The notes beneath the pieces are model-generated. The model searched no databases. It was not told the origin of the DNA and saw only the letters and a program-made list of their open reading frames with translations. From an uncultured Flavobacteriales bacterium (lineage in GTDB: Bacteria > Bacteroidota > Bacteroidia > Flavobacteriales_G > NORP312): a stretch of DNA of 41,000 nt. Position 1 is the first letter of the stretch, and each line of letters opens with the position of its first letter. The stretch covers positions 1-41,000 of the forward strand of contig CAJQPE010000042.1 in assembly GCA_905480125.1 (NCBI GenBank), given 5' to 3'. Below, one piece after another: positions 1 through 7,437 of the stretch. The translations under genes and the position numbers were made by a program.

Positions 1-1
1 A

Positions 2-955
2 TCGGTTAGTACTCCGTTTACTTTTAGTGCTGCAGTAAGACCAGATAGTGTACGATGGAATGCAGGAGTTTCGGTTTACACTCCTTTTGGCAGCGGCATA
101 AGCTATGCTGATGATTGGCTAGGCCAATTTGTATTGAGAGAAATGTCGCTTAGAGCAATATTTTACCAACCTACTTTAGGTTTTAAAGTAAGTGATAAAA
201 TTGGAATCGGTGCGGGGTATGTATATGGTTCAGGAGAATTCTATTTAAGAAAAGGAGTGCCATTACAAAATACAGATGGTGAATACGGTGAAGCTGTCTT
301 GCAAGGTATTGGCCAGGGCCATGGATATAACGTTGGAGTTTATTACACACCTATCGAAAACTTGCATATTGGCATAAGCTACCGATCTCGAGTTGGCGTA
401 GATGTGATGCAAGGAACAGCAACTTTTGATATTGTACCATATCTTACAGATTCCTTTCCAGACAGTACTTTTTCCACCAAGCTTACACTACCTGCTGTTT
501 TCAATTTTGGAGCTAGCTACAACCTCTCAGAAAAAATGATGTTAGCAGTAGATCTCAATTATGTTGGCTGGAAAGTTTACGACACCCTCTCTTTTGATTT
601 TGCGCAAAACAGCGAAATTCTTGATGATATCAATTCACCTAGAATGTACAAAAACAGCTACATCGCTCGCCTTGGATTGCAATATGCTATAAAGCCTAAT
701 ATTCAAATAAGAGCAGGTGCATATTTTGATAAATCTCCCGTATTGGATGATTACATTACTCCTGAAACGCCTGACTCTGATAAGCTAGGACTAACCTTTG
801 GAGGCAGCATTCAAGCTAGACGATTACAAGTCGATTTAGCCTTGCTATACATTACTGGTAAAAAAAGAACAGCAATTAACAAAGAAACCGAGTTCGGTGG
901 AACCTGGAAAGCAACTGCTTTTGTTCCGTCCATCAGTTTGGGATATTTATTTTAA
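2..955 (+). CDS. FadL/OmpP1/TodX-type outer membrane transport protein, 5' truncated by window edge
   Basis: The reading frame is open to the first base, so this is the C-terminal part (317 codons) of a longer protein; family members are usually about 450-500 residues. The text SVYTPFGSGISYADDW matches the conserved FadL-family segment in which a small compact side chain pattern precedes a Trp. Downstream, alternating short hydrophobic strands end in an aromatic C-terminal residue (GYLF), as expected for a BamA-inserted beta-barrel. The family carries long-chain fatty acids or other hydrophobic compounds across the outer membrane; the substrate here cannot be read from the sequence. A TTG codon at 134 lies inside the conserved segment and is not the real start. 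The esterase gene begins 15 nt downstream on the same strand, so co-transcription is possible. Confidence 0.85.
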   Translation, partial: SVSTPFTFSAAVRPDSVRWNAGVSVYTPFGSGISYADDWLGQFVLREMSLRAIFYQPTLGFKVSDKIGIGAGYVYGSGEFYLRKGVPLQNTDGEYGEAVLQGIGQGHGYNVGVYYTPIENLHIGISYRSRVGVDVMQGTATFDIVPYLTDSFPDSTFSTKLTLPAVFNFGASYNLSEKMMLAVDLNYVGWKVYDTLSFDFAQNSEILDDINSPRMYKNSYIARLGLQYAIKPNIQIRAGAYFDKSPVLDDYITPETPDSDKLGLTFGGSIQARRLQVDLALLYITGKKRTAINKETEFGGTWKATAFVPSISLGYLF

Positions 956-970
956 CATAAAAACATTGTC

Positions 971-2230
971 ATGAAAAAAATCACTACAGCACTTACTCTA
1001 TTAATCGCCACCTATTCGTTTGCTCAAGATTGCTCGCAGGGGCGATACAAAGAAGAAATATTTTCTACTATTTCAACTACATCAGACATTCAATATGGTT
1101 CTAACCTTGATAAAAATGGAGACAACGTTAATTTATTACTAGATGTCTATACACCTGACGGTGATGCTTTGACTGATCGTGCATTAATAATTATGGCTCA
1201 TGGTGGAAGCTTCATTGCTGGAAGTAAAACAGGCTCAGACGTTGTAGACCTATGCACAGACTTGACAAAAAAAGGTTACGTAGTAGCTTCAATTAATTAT
1301 CGATTAGGAATGAATGGAATTCCTTTCCCTGGTCCTGATTCTGCGGATGCTACAGAATCCGTTTATAGAGCAGTGCAAGATGGTAGAGCGGCTGTTCGAT
1401 ATTTTAGAAAAGACTTTACAGAAAATAATAATATGTTCGGTATCGATACTTCTCAAATATATTTTGGCGGTGTCTCTGCCGGAGGTTTCATCGCTCTGCA
1501 TTTGGCATACTTGGATGACATTTCTGAATTTCCAAATTATGTTGATACGATTGGTCAGCCAGGTCTAACAGGAGGGTTAGAAGGTAATTCAGGTAATCCG
1601 GGATATTCTTCAAAGGTTAATGCAATTGTAAATATTTCTGGGGCACTTGGAGATAAATCTTGGTTAACTGCTGGTGGTGTGCCTGTATTAAATTTACACG
1701 GTAATCAAGACGGAACAGTTCCTTATAACTCAGACATTCTATACATGACAGGCATATTCCCAATCATGGAAGTTCATGGTAGCGCTGCTATTGCTTTACA
1801 AGCAGATATGGTTGGTGTAAACAACTGTTACAAGCAGTTTAATGGAGCCGACCATACGCCGCATGTATCCAATAGCAATTATTACGATACTACTATTACC
1901 TATATGACCGGATTTCTTGCCCAATTTACTTGTGGAGATCCATTTACGTGTTCTGATGCTGCACTATTCATGTCAATCAGCGATTTAAAGATAAACAAAG
2001 CTGAATTCTCAGTTTATCCAAATCCTGCTTCAAAATTTATCACCATAACTTCTGGATTGGTTAACGATTACGATATCGATATTCTTGATTTATTAGGAAA
2101 GAAAGTTTATAGTAGTCACCTAAATAATGACCGTGAAATGATTGACGTAAGCGCATTAAAATCTGGTCAATACATTATTAAACTAAGTGATGAAACAGGC
2201 TCTGCTAATAAGACAGTGGTAATCGAATAA
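971..2230 (+). CDS. Secreted alpha/beta-hydrolase (carboxylesterase-like) with T9SS C-terminal sorting domain
   Basis: A signal peptide (residues 1-19, ending SFAQ) is followed by an alpha/beta-hydrolase domain. The oxyanion-hole motif HGGS is at residues 77-80, the nucleophile elbow GVSAG puts the serine at residue 169, a probable catalytic Asp lies in HGNQDGTVPY (D247) and the His in GADHTPH (H295). This arrangement is typical of the carboxylesterase/BD-FAE branch, which cleaves esters such as acetyl or feruloyl groups on polysaccharides; the substrate is not readable. From about residue 345, the text FSVYPNPASKFITI starts a type A T9SS sorting domain that ends in a strand and KTVVIE. The product should cross the outer membrane through T9SS and be released or surface-anchored. 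The catalytic set looks intact. Confidence 0.9.
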   Translation: MKKITTALTLLIATYSFAQDCSQGRYKEEIFSTISTTSDIQYGSNLDKNGDNVNLLLDVYTPDGDALTDRALIIMAHGGSFIAGSKTGSDVVDLCTDLTKKGYVVASINYRLGMNGIPFPGPDSADATESVYRAVQDGRAAVRYFRKDFTENNNMFGIDTSQIYFGGVSAGGFIALHLAYLDDISEFPNYVDTIGQPGLTGGLEGNSGNPGYSSKVNAIVNISGALGDKSWLTAGGVPVLNLHGNQDGTVPYNSDILYMTGIFPIMEVHGSAAIALQADMVGVNNCYKQFNGADHTPHVSNSNYYDTTITYMTGFLAQFTCGDPFTCSDAALFMSISDLKINKAEFSVYPNPASKFITITSGLVNDYDIDILDLLGKKVYSSHLNNDREMIDVSALKSGQYIIKLSDETGSANKTVVIE

Positions 2231-2240
2231 AGCTTGACAT

Positions 2241-2276
2241 AATATCGCTAACCAACCTCCTTTGGCTAGCGATATT
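2241..2276. terminator. Inverted repeat between convergent genes, probable bidirectional terminator
   Basis: AATATCGCTA at 2241-2250 is the exact reverse complement of TAGCGATATT at 2267-2276, and CCAA/TTGG extend the stem inward after one A/C mismatch, leaving a short CCTCCT-type loop. It starts 10 nt after the esterase stop codon and 31 nt beyond the stop of the convergent lipoprotein gene. There is no long T-run on either side, so termination is inferred from position and stem strength. Confidence 0.6.
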
Positions 2277-2306
2277 ACTCGCTTAATAAACTTCATGGCA
2301 TATAAA

Positions 2307-3638
2307 TTACTCCTTCGGAAATTCAGTGCCTCTGCAATCTGGGCATGTAGTCAAAGGAACTGACGCATCGTACTCTTCATTTATCGCTTCAATAAATTGA
2401 TTTGCGATTAAAGCATAGCCTTTACTTGTCGGGTGATATCCATCTAAACTTATAAATCCTCCACTTACAAATTCTAAATCGTAGTCGACACCATTCCATA
2501 AAACCCCACTTGCTACTTGCTTAAAATAAGCATTGATATCCACAAGGGCAATCCCATGTTCTTGAGCTTTATGAGTTATGTAGCTATTATAGGCATCAAT
2601 AGCGTTTTCAATAATGGCTAATTCATATTGGTCCAAAGAATGAATATCTGGAATTACCCTAGCCAACAAACCAACAAACCAACATTTAACCGAATCCAAT
2701 GGCAATGAAAAAAGTAGTTTATCCCCATCTTTCATCTGCGATACTCCGCTTTGATAAGTACTATCACCAAATACAAAACCATTATCTCCTTCAACAAATC
2801 GAATATGATCAAAATCTGGACCACCAGAAATCATAACATCATTTAACGAATCTGCTTCATTTTGACTCATACTAGCTCCGTTATAGGGTATCAAATTAAA
2901 ATAAGGGAAAGACTCTATTGATGGAATTGTTGCAATTACTCCCTTCCCTCCTGAACTGCTTATTACTTTTAAAATGGAGTCAATTTTTGTATTTTCTGGT
3001 AATGGAATATGTGATCCAGTGCCACCACGCATGGCATAACCATATATTTCTTCCATACCCAGCCACAAAATAGAAAACGTTGGATTTGTAGCCATTACGT
3101 CATCCATAATTGTTGATGATGCAAATCGGCTATAATAAGGGCTACCACCATTGTCGTATGATAATCCTAAAGAAGCATCATCATACTGCGCCATTGTTAC
3201 GTATGGTGTGGCATAATTATGAAACGTCCCCGAAATAGACCCAAGCAACGAAGTTTCAGTTGAGTTAAATAACGATTTTACCGGCCCAAAACTTACTTCA
3301 CCTTCGCAATCTGTTCGATCTCCCAAATGACTTTTAGAATGGAAGTCACTATCCCAAGGTCGTATATTTAATCCCAAACCATCTTCATCGTCAATAGTAG
3401 GTTGGTTAAATTCTCCTCCGCCCGCTTCTTGAAGTTGAATCGCTATTAAATTTGCCAAACTGTTTTCTTGGCTGGTTCTTGAGATTGCACCATCAGAATA
3501 ACCCGACAAATAATTACCTCCAAGAGCTACAATAGAAGTAAAATCTGCTTCACCAGAAGTTGCTTCGTGCGGCTCGAGTTTACTACACGAAATACTCAGT
3601 ATTATAAACAGGTATAAATAAAATGGAATATACTTCAT
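2307..3638 (-). CDS. SGNH/GDSL-fold lipoprotein with degenerate catalytic residues
   Basis: The start at 3638 (MKYIPFYLYL) puts a lipobox SISC at cysteine 18; an in-frame ATG 21 nt upstream only adds residues before the signal peptide. The text VALGGNYLSGYSDG aligns with block I of the Bacteroidota SGNH lipoproteins, normally VAxGNSLTAGYSDG, so the nucleophilic Ser is Asn here (codon 3513-3515). Block III, normally GNND, reads GMEE, so the oxyanion Asn is also lost. Block V, DGYHPTSKGYALIAN, keeps the Asp and His. The family usually hydrolyses lipids or acyl esters; this copy is predicted to be inactive and may bind a ligand instead. A CPDC pair lies near the C-terminus. The gene is monocistronic and convergent with the esterase. 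The family assignment is firm; the inactivity is inferred. Confidence 0.8.
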   Translation of the reverse strand: MKYIPFYLYLFIILSISCSKLEPHEATSGEADFTSIVALGGNYLSGYSDGAISRTSQENSLANLIAIQLQEAGGGEFNQPTIDDEDGLGLNIRPWDSDFHSKSHLGDRTDCEGEVSFGPVKSLFNSTETSLLGSISGTFHNYATPYVTMAQYDDASLGLSYDNGGSPYYSRFASSTIMDDVMATNPTFSILWLGMEEIYGYAMRGGTGSHIPLPENTKIDSILKVISSSGGKGVIATIPSIESFPYFNLIPYNGASMSQNEADSLNDVMISGGPDFDHIRFVEGDNGFVFGDSTYQSGVSQMKDGDKLLFSLPLDSVKCWFVGLLARVIPDIHSLDQYELAIIENAIDAYNSYITHKAQEHGIALVDINAYFKQVASGVLWNGVDYDLEFVSGGFISLDGYHPTSKGYALIANQFIEAINEEYDASVPLTTCPDCRGTEFPKE

Positions 3639-3996
3639 AATTAAACTATTTAGTATCAAATTCTTAGATACCTTTACTTTCGGTAAATTTAATAGAATCT
3701 TTCTAATTTATTAGCTGATTTGTTAAATAATCTAAAGGCCCTATCATTAATTAACAACGTTGTATAAATTGTTTAAACTAAAGGCTTCCAAAATTATAAT
3801 AAACTTAGGGTCATAAGATCTTTTTGCTATTCACATTCACTTGGTATGTTTAATAACTTTAGTTTACTTGCCTTACTATCAATTATCAATGTAACGGATT
3901 TTTGCCAAGAAGACACAGAAAATAGTTTAAGTAGTGCCATAAATGCTTACAGTTCTGAAAAAGATACTATGATGGGAGACGACTTATTTACTTGAA
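3639..3996. other. Intergenic stretch with short palindromes and a possible promoter for rlmF
   Basis: This AT-rich divergent region separates the lipoprotein gene from rlmF. It holds a perfect 10-bp palindrome ACAACGTTGT (3754-3763), a perfect 8-bp palindrome GTTTAAAC (3771-3778), and a promoter-like pair TTG (3824-3826), 18 nt, TATGTTTA (3845-3852), one base away from the Bacteroidota -7 box. The last 150 nt can also be read as a 49-codon ORF. No tRNA or known RNA fold was recognised. Confidence 0.45.
3846..3995 (+). CDS. Possible 49-residue secreted peptide ORF just upstream of rlmF
   Basis: An ATG at 3846 opens a 49-codon frame that stops at 3993-3995, one base before the rlmF start codon. 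The translation begins MFNNFSLLALLSIINVTDFC, a short hydrophobic segment ending near CQED, which resembles a Bacteroidota signal peptide; the rest is acidic and Ser-rich. The tight junction with rlmF would allow translational coupling. Against it, the ATG lies inside a candidate -7 element (3845-3852), so the stretch may simply be the rlmF leader. No family is recognised. I rate it as possible, not probable. Confidence 0.3.
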   Translation: MFNNFSLLALLSIINVTDFCQEDTENSLSSAINAYSSEKDTMMGDDLFT

Positions 3997-4959
3997 ATGA
4001 TCCGTAATAATAATTCCTACAACCAAAAGTCAAAACTGCATCCACGCAATAAACATCAAGACCGGTACGACTTTAAGCAACTTATAGCTTGTTCACCTGA
4101 ACTAGCGGAATTTGTGCAACCCAACAAATATGGTGACGAATCCATCGATTTTTTTAGCGGAAAAGCAGTAAAAGAACTTAACCGTGCCTTACTTAAACTT
4201 CAATACAACGTTTTAAGATGGGATATTCCGAAAGGATACCTTTGCCCACCTATTCCTGGTAGAGCAGATTACATTCATTATGCTGCAGATTTACTGTGCA
4301 CCAGCAACTTTGGGCGACTACCAAACGGTAAAAATATTAAGTGCCTAGACATTGGTGTTGGAGCAAACTGCATCTACCCCATTATAGGCACAATTGAATA
4401 TGGATGGAAATTTGTTGGTTCAGATATTGACCAAATAGCTATCGGAAATGCAACCGAAATAGTTAAAGCTAACGCACAACTGAAAGGGCATATTGAGCTA
4501 CGAATTCAGCCAAATCCAAAAGATATTTTCTATGGTGTCATTAAAAAAGAAGAGTGTATAGACATATCAATTTGTAATCCTCCATTTCATAAGTCTTCGC
4601 AAGAAGCTGAAGCAGGATCAGCAAGAAAAGTAAGTAACCTAACCCATAAAAAAGTGACTAACCCAACGCTTAATTTTGGTGGCCAGGGTAATGAACTTTG
4701 GTGCGATGGTGGCGAGCAAGAATTTATTAGCAAAATGATAGACGAAAGTGCAAAATACTCGACTACTTGTTTTTGGTTTACTTCGCTTATTGCTAAAAAA
4801 ACACATTTAGCAAGCGCTTATAAAAACCTTAAAAGTGCTGGCGCCAATGAAGTAAAAACAATACCTATGGGGCAAGGAAATAAAACAAGTAGAATTATTG
4901 TTTGGACTTTTTTAGACAAAAAACAACAAACAACTTGGAAAAAAGAGAGATGGAAATAA
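3997..4959 (+). CDS. rlmF: 23S rRNA (adenine(1618)-N6)-methyltransferase RlmF
   Basis: The 320-residue product matches RlmF (YbiN, about 308 residues in E. coli), which uses S-adenosylmethionine to methylate N6 of A1618 in 23S rRNA. The N-terminal text LHPRNKHQDRYDF is a family hallmark. The SAM-binding motif I is LDIGVGANCIYPIIG, followed by the acidic GSDID of motif II. The catalytic motif IV of N6-adenine methyltransferases reads CNPPFH near residue 194. The C-terminus is basic, as expected for an rRNA-binding protein. The ATG lies one base after a small upstream frame and about 145 nt after a plausible promoter. No defect is visible. Confidence 0.93.
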   Translation: MIRNNNSYNQKSKLHPRNKHQDRYDFKQLIACSPELAEFVQPNKYGDESIDFFSGKAVKELNRALLKLQYNVLRWDIPKGYLCPPIPGRADYIHYAADLLCTSNFGRLPNGKNIKCLDIGVGANCIYPIIGTIEYGWKFVGSDIDQIAIGNATEIVKANAQLKGHIELRIQPNPKDIFYGVIKKEECIDISICNPPFHKSSQEAEAGSARKVSNLTHKKVTNPTLNFGGQGNELWCDGGEQEFISKMIDESAKYSTTCFWFTSLIAKKTHLASAYKNLKSAGANEVKTIPMGQGNKTSRIIVWTFLDKKQQTTWKKERWK

Positions 4960-4969
4960 GCCTCACTAT

Positions 4970-5004
4970 TTAGTTTATTTATTACTCGCGATAAATAAGA
5001 CTAA
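4970..5004. terminator. Bidirectional hairpin between convergent rlmF and the HIRAN-like gene
   Basis: TTATTTAT (4975-4982) pairs with ATAAATAA (4991-4998) around an 8-nt loop TACTCGCG. TTAGT (4970-4974) and ACTAA (5000-5004) extend the stem past a single bulged G. The right arm includes the stop codon of the minus-strand gene (5001-5003). It is AT-rich, so stability is moderate. Its position between two convergent stop codons suggests a shared terminator. Confidence 0.5.
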
Positions 5005-5381
5005 CTAAGTAGCTGAAAATTCAACGAAATTTGAATGTCATCAGCAGGAAAATATTTTACTTTCTTTAATTTTTTAATTTTCACCCGTACACCATAACCA
5101 GTTTCTAATAAGTCAATCAATCGCTTTGCAGAAATATACGGCAAGTCCCCTAACTTATGAGCCCGGTAATAGACAGAGGCAGATTTTCCTTCAACTTTTA
5201 GCGATAACCTGCGCCCCTCATAAAGATGGTGATAGACGTATGGCATATCGAACTTTGAAATTCCATTTACTGCCGATGCAAATGTTAATGATTTTTCTTG
5301 CTCCTCAGTTTTTTTGAGTGTTCCGAATATTTCGGGAAGCAGTGCTAACAAATTGAAATTGTTAATTGATATAGTATTCAT
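5001..5381 (-). CDS. Small HIRAN-like domain protein
   Basis: This 126-residue protein has no signal peptide or membrane segment. Its C-terminal two thirds reads like a HIRAN-type beta-barrel: YEGRRLSLKVEG, then KLGDLPYISAKRLIDLLETG, then VRVKIKKLKK, which follows the HIRAN order (basic strand, Gly-x-Leu-Pro, small helix with LL..G, basic strand). The acidic N-x-x-D loop common in HIRAN domains is not present, so the assignment is tentative. HIRAN domains bind DNA ends or accompany DNA-processing proteins. The start is set at 5381 (MNTISINNF) because the longer start at 5408 falls inside a promoter-like element. The WYL regulator lies immediately upstream on the same strand, but a separate promoter with a palindromic operator intervenes. 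Confidence 0.65.
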   Translation of the reverse strand: MNTISINNFNLLALLPEIFGTLKKTEEQEKSLTFASAVNGISKFDMPYVYHHLYEGRRLSLKVEGKSASVYYRAHKLGDLPYISAKRLIDLLETGYGVRVKIKKLKKVKYFPADDIQISLNFQLLS

Positions 5382-5405
5382 AGTCTTCGTTTTAAATGTT
5401 GAAAA

Positions 5406-5441
5406 CAATGATATAAAAGTAAAACGTAATCTATTTACGGT
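5406..5441 (-). promoter_or_regulatory. Promoter with 19-bp palindromic operator (copy 1)
   Basis: Read in gene direction (minus strand), the palindrome ACCGTAAATAGATTACGTT occupies 5441-5423. It is followed after exactly 9 nt by TATCATTG (5413-5406), which resembles the -7 box TAnnTTTG. The start codon at 5381 is 24 nt further on. A nearly identical arrangement (17 of 19 palindrome bases, same 9-nt gap, TATTATTG) precedes the small gene at 37234-37557. The palindrome would cover the -33 region, the usual place for a repressor or activator site. The element lies only 18 nt upstream of the stop codon of the WYL gene at 5460. Confidence 0.6.
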
Positions 5442-5459
5442 GTACTTCTAGCGAAAAAT

Positions 5460-6461
5460 CTAGAGATAATTGCTGCTAGCTTTTTTTATCTCTGCAGCAA
5501 TTTGGTTTTTGAGAGATTTTGGTGAAATGACTTTTATACCGCCACCCATTGAAAGAATTTTCATCGCTAACTCTTTAGTAACTACAACTCGTAATCGGAG
5601 TTTACATTCATTTTCGTTATCAATAATAACATTTTGAGACCAATGAAGTGGTTGGCTTTTTAAATAGCTGCCTTCTAATGGCGATGCCGAAAGCAAGATG
5701 TCCTCAGGCTCTTTATCTAATGTCGTTATACCAATGTTGTATTTAAAAAATCGATCATAATCAAAGCCGTCATCAATCTCAAAGGACTTCCCTACTATTA
5801 ATAGTTTAGTGACTCTATCTAAAGAATATGTTTTCACAAAGCCATCAAAATTATCGAAACCAATAACGTACCAGCGATTTTGGTATTCTTTCAATAAATA
5901 AGGATTAATCGATCTATCCTTTTCATCTTCAGCTTGAAATTTTTTGTAACCAATAGTAACCGAAACTTTGTTTTTTATTGCTTGCAATATGTCGCCCAAG
6001 TAACCGGTTCCAACCACAACAGGAGATTTCTCGAACTGAACATATTGTTGAATAGCCTTATCCTGAATATCTGGTGAAATATTTACGCGATCTAAAATTT
6101 TATCAATAGCAGAATGAAATTCGGAAAAGACTTCTGTATTTTTAAATTGAGACAATACGTTTGCAGCCATCTTAATTGCCTCAATTTGATCAGTATTCAA
6201 ATCTATACTATACCCTTCTTCTTCATAATAATAACCGTTGTGCGATCTGCTAAACTTAATGGGCGCATCGTATTCCATCTTCAGGTAATTCAAATCCTTT
6301 TCAATTGTTGAATCAGAAATATTATTACCAGAAATTCCACCGTATAATGATTCTTCACATGCTTGACGTAAACTTTCCTTAGTAGGGTAAGGCTGGTACT
6401 TATTACCTATCTTTTGGTCGATAATCCGATGACGAATCGCAGCATACTTGTTCACAGCCAT
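5460..6461 (-). CDS. WYL-domain transcriptional regulator
   Basis: The 333-residue protein starts with a DNA-binding winged-helix-like region (residues about 1-70, basic, with STIEKDLNYLKMEY typical of the recognition part). A linker and the WYL core follow at about 175-225, containing SINPYLLKEYQNRWYVIGFD and YSLDRVTKL. The C-terminal WCX-like extension ends in a helix. WYL proteins sense nucleotide or nucleic-acid ligands and control defence, DNA-damage or metabolic genes. The three signature residues appear as WYV, a common variant. It is divergent from the acyltransferase gene and sits directly upstream of the HIRAN-like gene with its palindromic promoter. Control of that gene is an attractive guess but not shown; the palindrome is not present in front of the WYL gene itself. 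Confidence 0.88.
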   Translation of the reverse strand: MAVNKYAAIRHRIIDQKIGNKYQPYPTKESLRQACEESLYGGISGNNISDSTIEKDLNYLKMEYDAPIKFSRSHNGYYYEEEGYSIDLNTDQIEAIKMAANVLSQFKNTEVFSEFHSAIDKILDRVNISPDIQDKAIQQYVQFEKSPVVVGTGYLGDILQAIKNKVSVTIGYKKFQAEDEKDRSINPYLLKEYQNRWYVIGFDNFDGFVKTYSLDRVTKLLIVGKSFEIDDGFDYDRFFKYNIGITTLDKEPEDILLSASPLEGSYLKSQPLHWSQNVIIDNENECKLRLRVVVTKELAMKILSMGGGIKVISPKSLKNQIAAEIKKASSNYL

Positions 6462-6538
6462 GAAGCTAAACTATGAAATTAGATTCAATTGTTCTGAGTA
6501 TTATCAATACTTTTAAGCTCTGAAAATTTAGGTCGCCA

Positions 6539-7432
6539 GTGATACTTTTAAACTACTTCTTTTATTACTTGATTATCATACCGATATCAGTACTTCCCTA
6601 TCCGCTTTTATATCTGTTTTCAGACTTTTTATACTTGCTCATGTACCGAGTAATTGGATACCGAAGAAACGTTGTAGAATCAAATCTGAAGAATTCTTTT
6701 CCTGAAAAATCTATAGAAGAGCTCAAAATCATCGAGAAGAAATTCTTTAAACACTTTTGTGATATCATAGTCGAAACACTTAAAACGTTTACTATTTCTG
6801 AAAAAGATATTCGTGAGCGTTTTGCATTCAAAAATGCTGAAATGCTTAACAAATACTATGATAATGGCAATAGTGTAATTGGAGTCACTGCCCATTATGG
6901 AAATTGGGAATGGGGTGCTCTATCTATGGGGATTTTTCTTGAACATAAAACAATGGGGATTTTCCATCAATTAAAAAGTGATTTTTGGGATAAACGATTG
7001 AGGTCTTCTCGTGGAAAATTTGGTCTTGCTTTGGTGCCTACAGACCAGGTTAAACCTTGGTTAAAGGAAAACAATAATACTCCGGTCTTACCTGGTTTTG
7101 TGGGAGACCAAACCCCACACAAAGTTAATAGGTGTCATTGGATGACTTTTCTCAATCAAGAGACACCCGTATTTCTTGGTGCTGAAAAATACGCAAGAGA
7201 AAATAATTGGCCAATGGTTTATGCAGCAATTCGAAAAGAAAAACGAGGATATTACAGCGTTGAAGTTATACTAGTCAGTGATAGTCCGCTTACCGAACAA
7301 CCAACTGCGCTTACTGAAAAACATGTTAAAATACTAGAAGAACAAATAAAAGAGGCGCCAGAATATTGGCTTTGGACACACAGAAGATGGAAGCGCAACA
7401 AACCGGATAATTACGAAACATATCAAGGTTAA
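6539..7432 (+). CDS. LpxL/HtrB-like lysophospholipid (lipid A) acyltransferase family protein
   Basis: The 297-residue product has an N-terminal membrane anchor (residues 1-35) and the family text YRRNVVESNLKNSFPEKS. The catalytic HX4E motif reads HYGNWE, near residue 118, and the C-terminal WLWTHRRWK is the usual ending of Bacteroidota LpxL/HtrB-like enzymes. These transfer an acyl chain from acyl-ACP onto a lipid A precursor or related aminolipid at the inner membrane. The GTG at 6539 is the best start, because the hydrophobic anchor begins immediately afterwards. The upstream sequence has TACTTTTA (6508-6515), one base from the -7 consensus, with TTG at 6489-6491. rarA follows after 5 nt, so the two are probably co-transcribed. 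Confidence 0.88.
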   Translation: MILLNYFFYYLIIIPISVLPYPLLYLFSDFLYLLMYRVIGYRRNVVESNLKNSFPEKSIEELKIIEKKFFKHFCDIIVETLKTFTISEKDIRERFAFKNAEMLNKYYDNGNSVIGVTAHYGNWEWGALSMGIFLEHKTMGIFHQLKSDFWDKRLRSSRGKFGLALVPTDQVKPWLKENNNTPVLPGFVGDQTPHKVNRCHWMTFLNQETPVFLGAEKYARENNWPMVYAAIRKEKRGYYSVEVILVSDSPLTEQPTALTEKHVKILEEQIKEAPEYWLWTHRRWKRNKPDNYETYQG

Positions 7433-7437
7433 TAACT

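Noticed and set aside
134-955. TTG at 134 as start of the first gene
   Set aside because: The frame is open to base 2 and the upstream residues carry the conserved FadL-family segment, so the gene continues beyond the window.
3754-3778. Palindromes ACAACGTTGT and GTTTAAAC as regulator sites
   Set aside because: Both are short, one is purely local, and neither recurs upstream of another gene that I could see.
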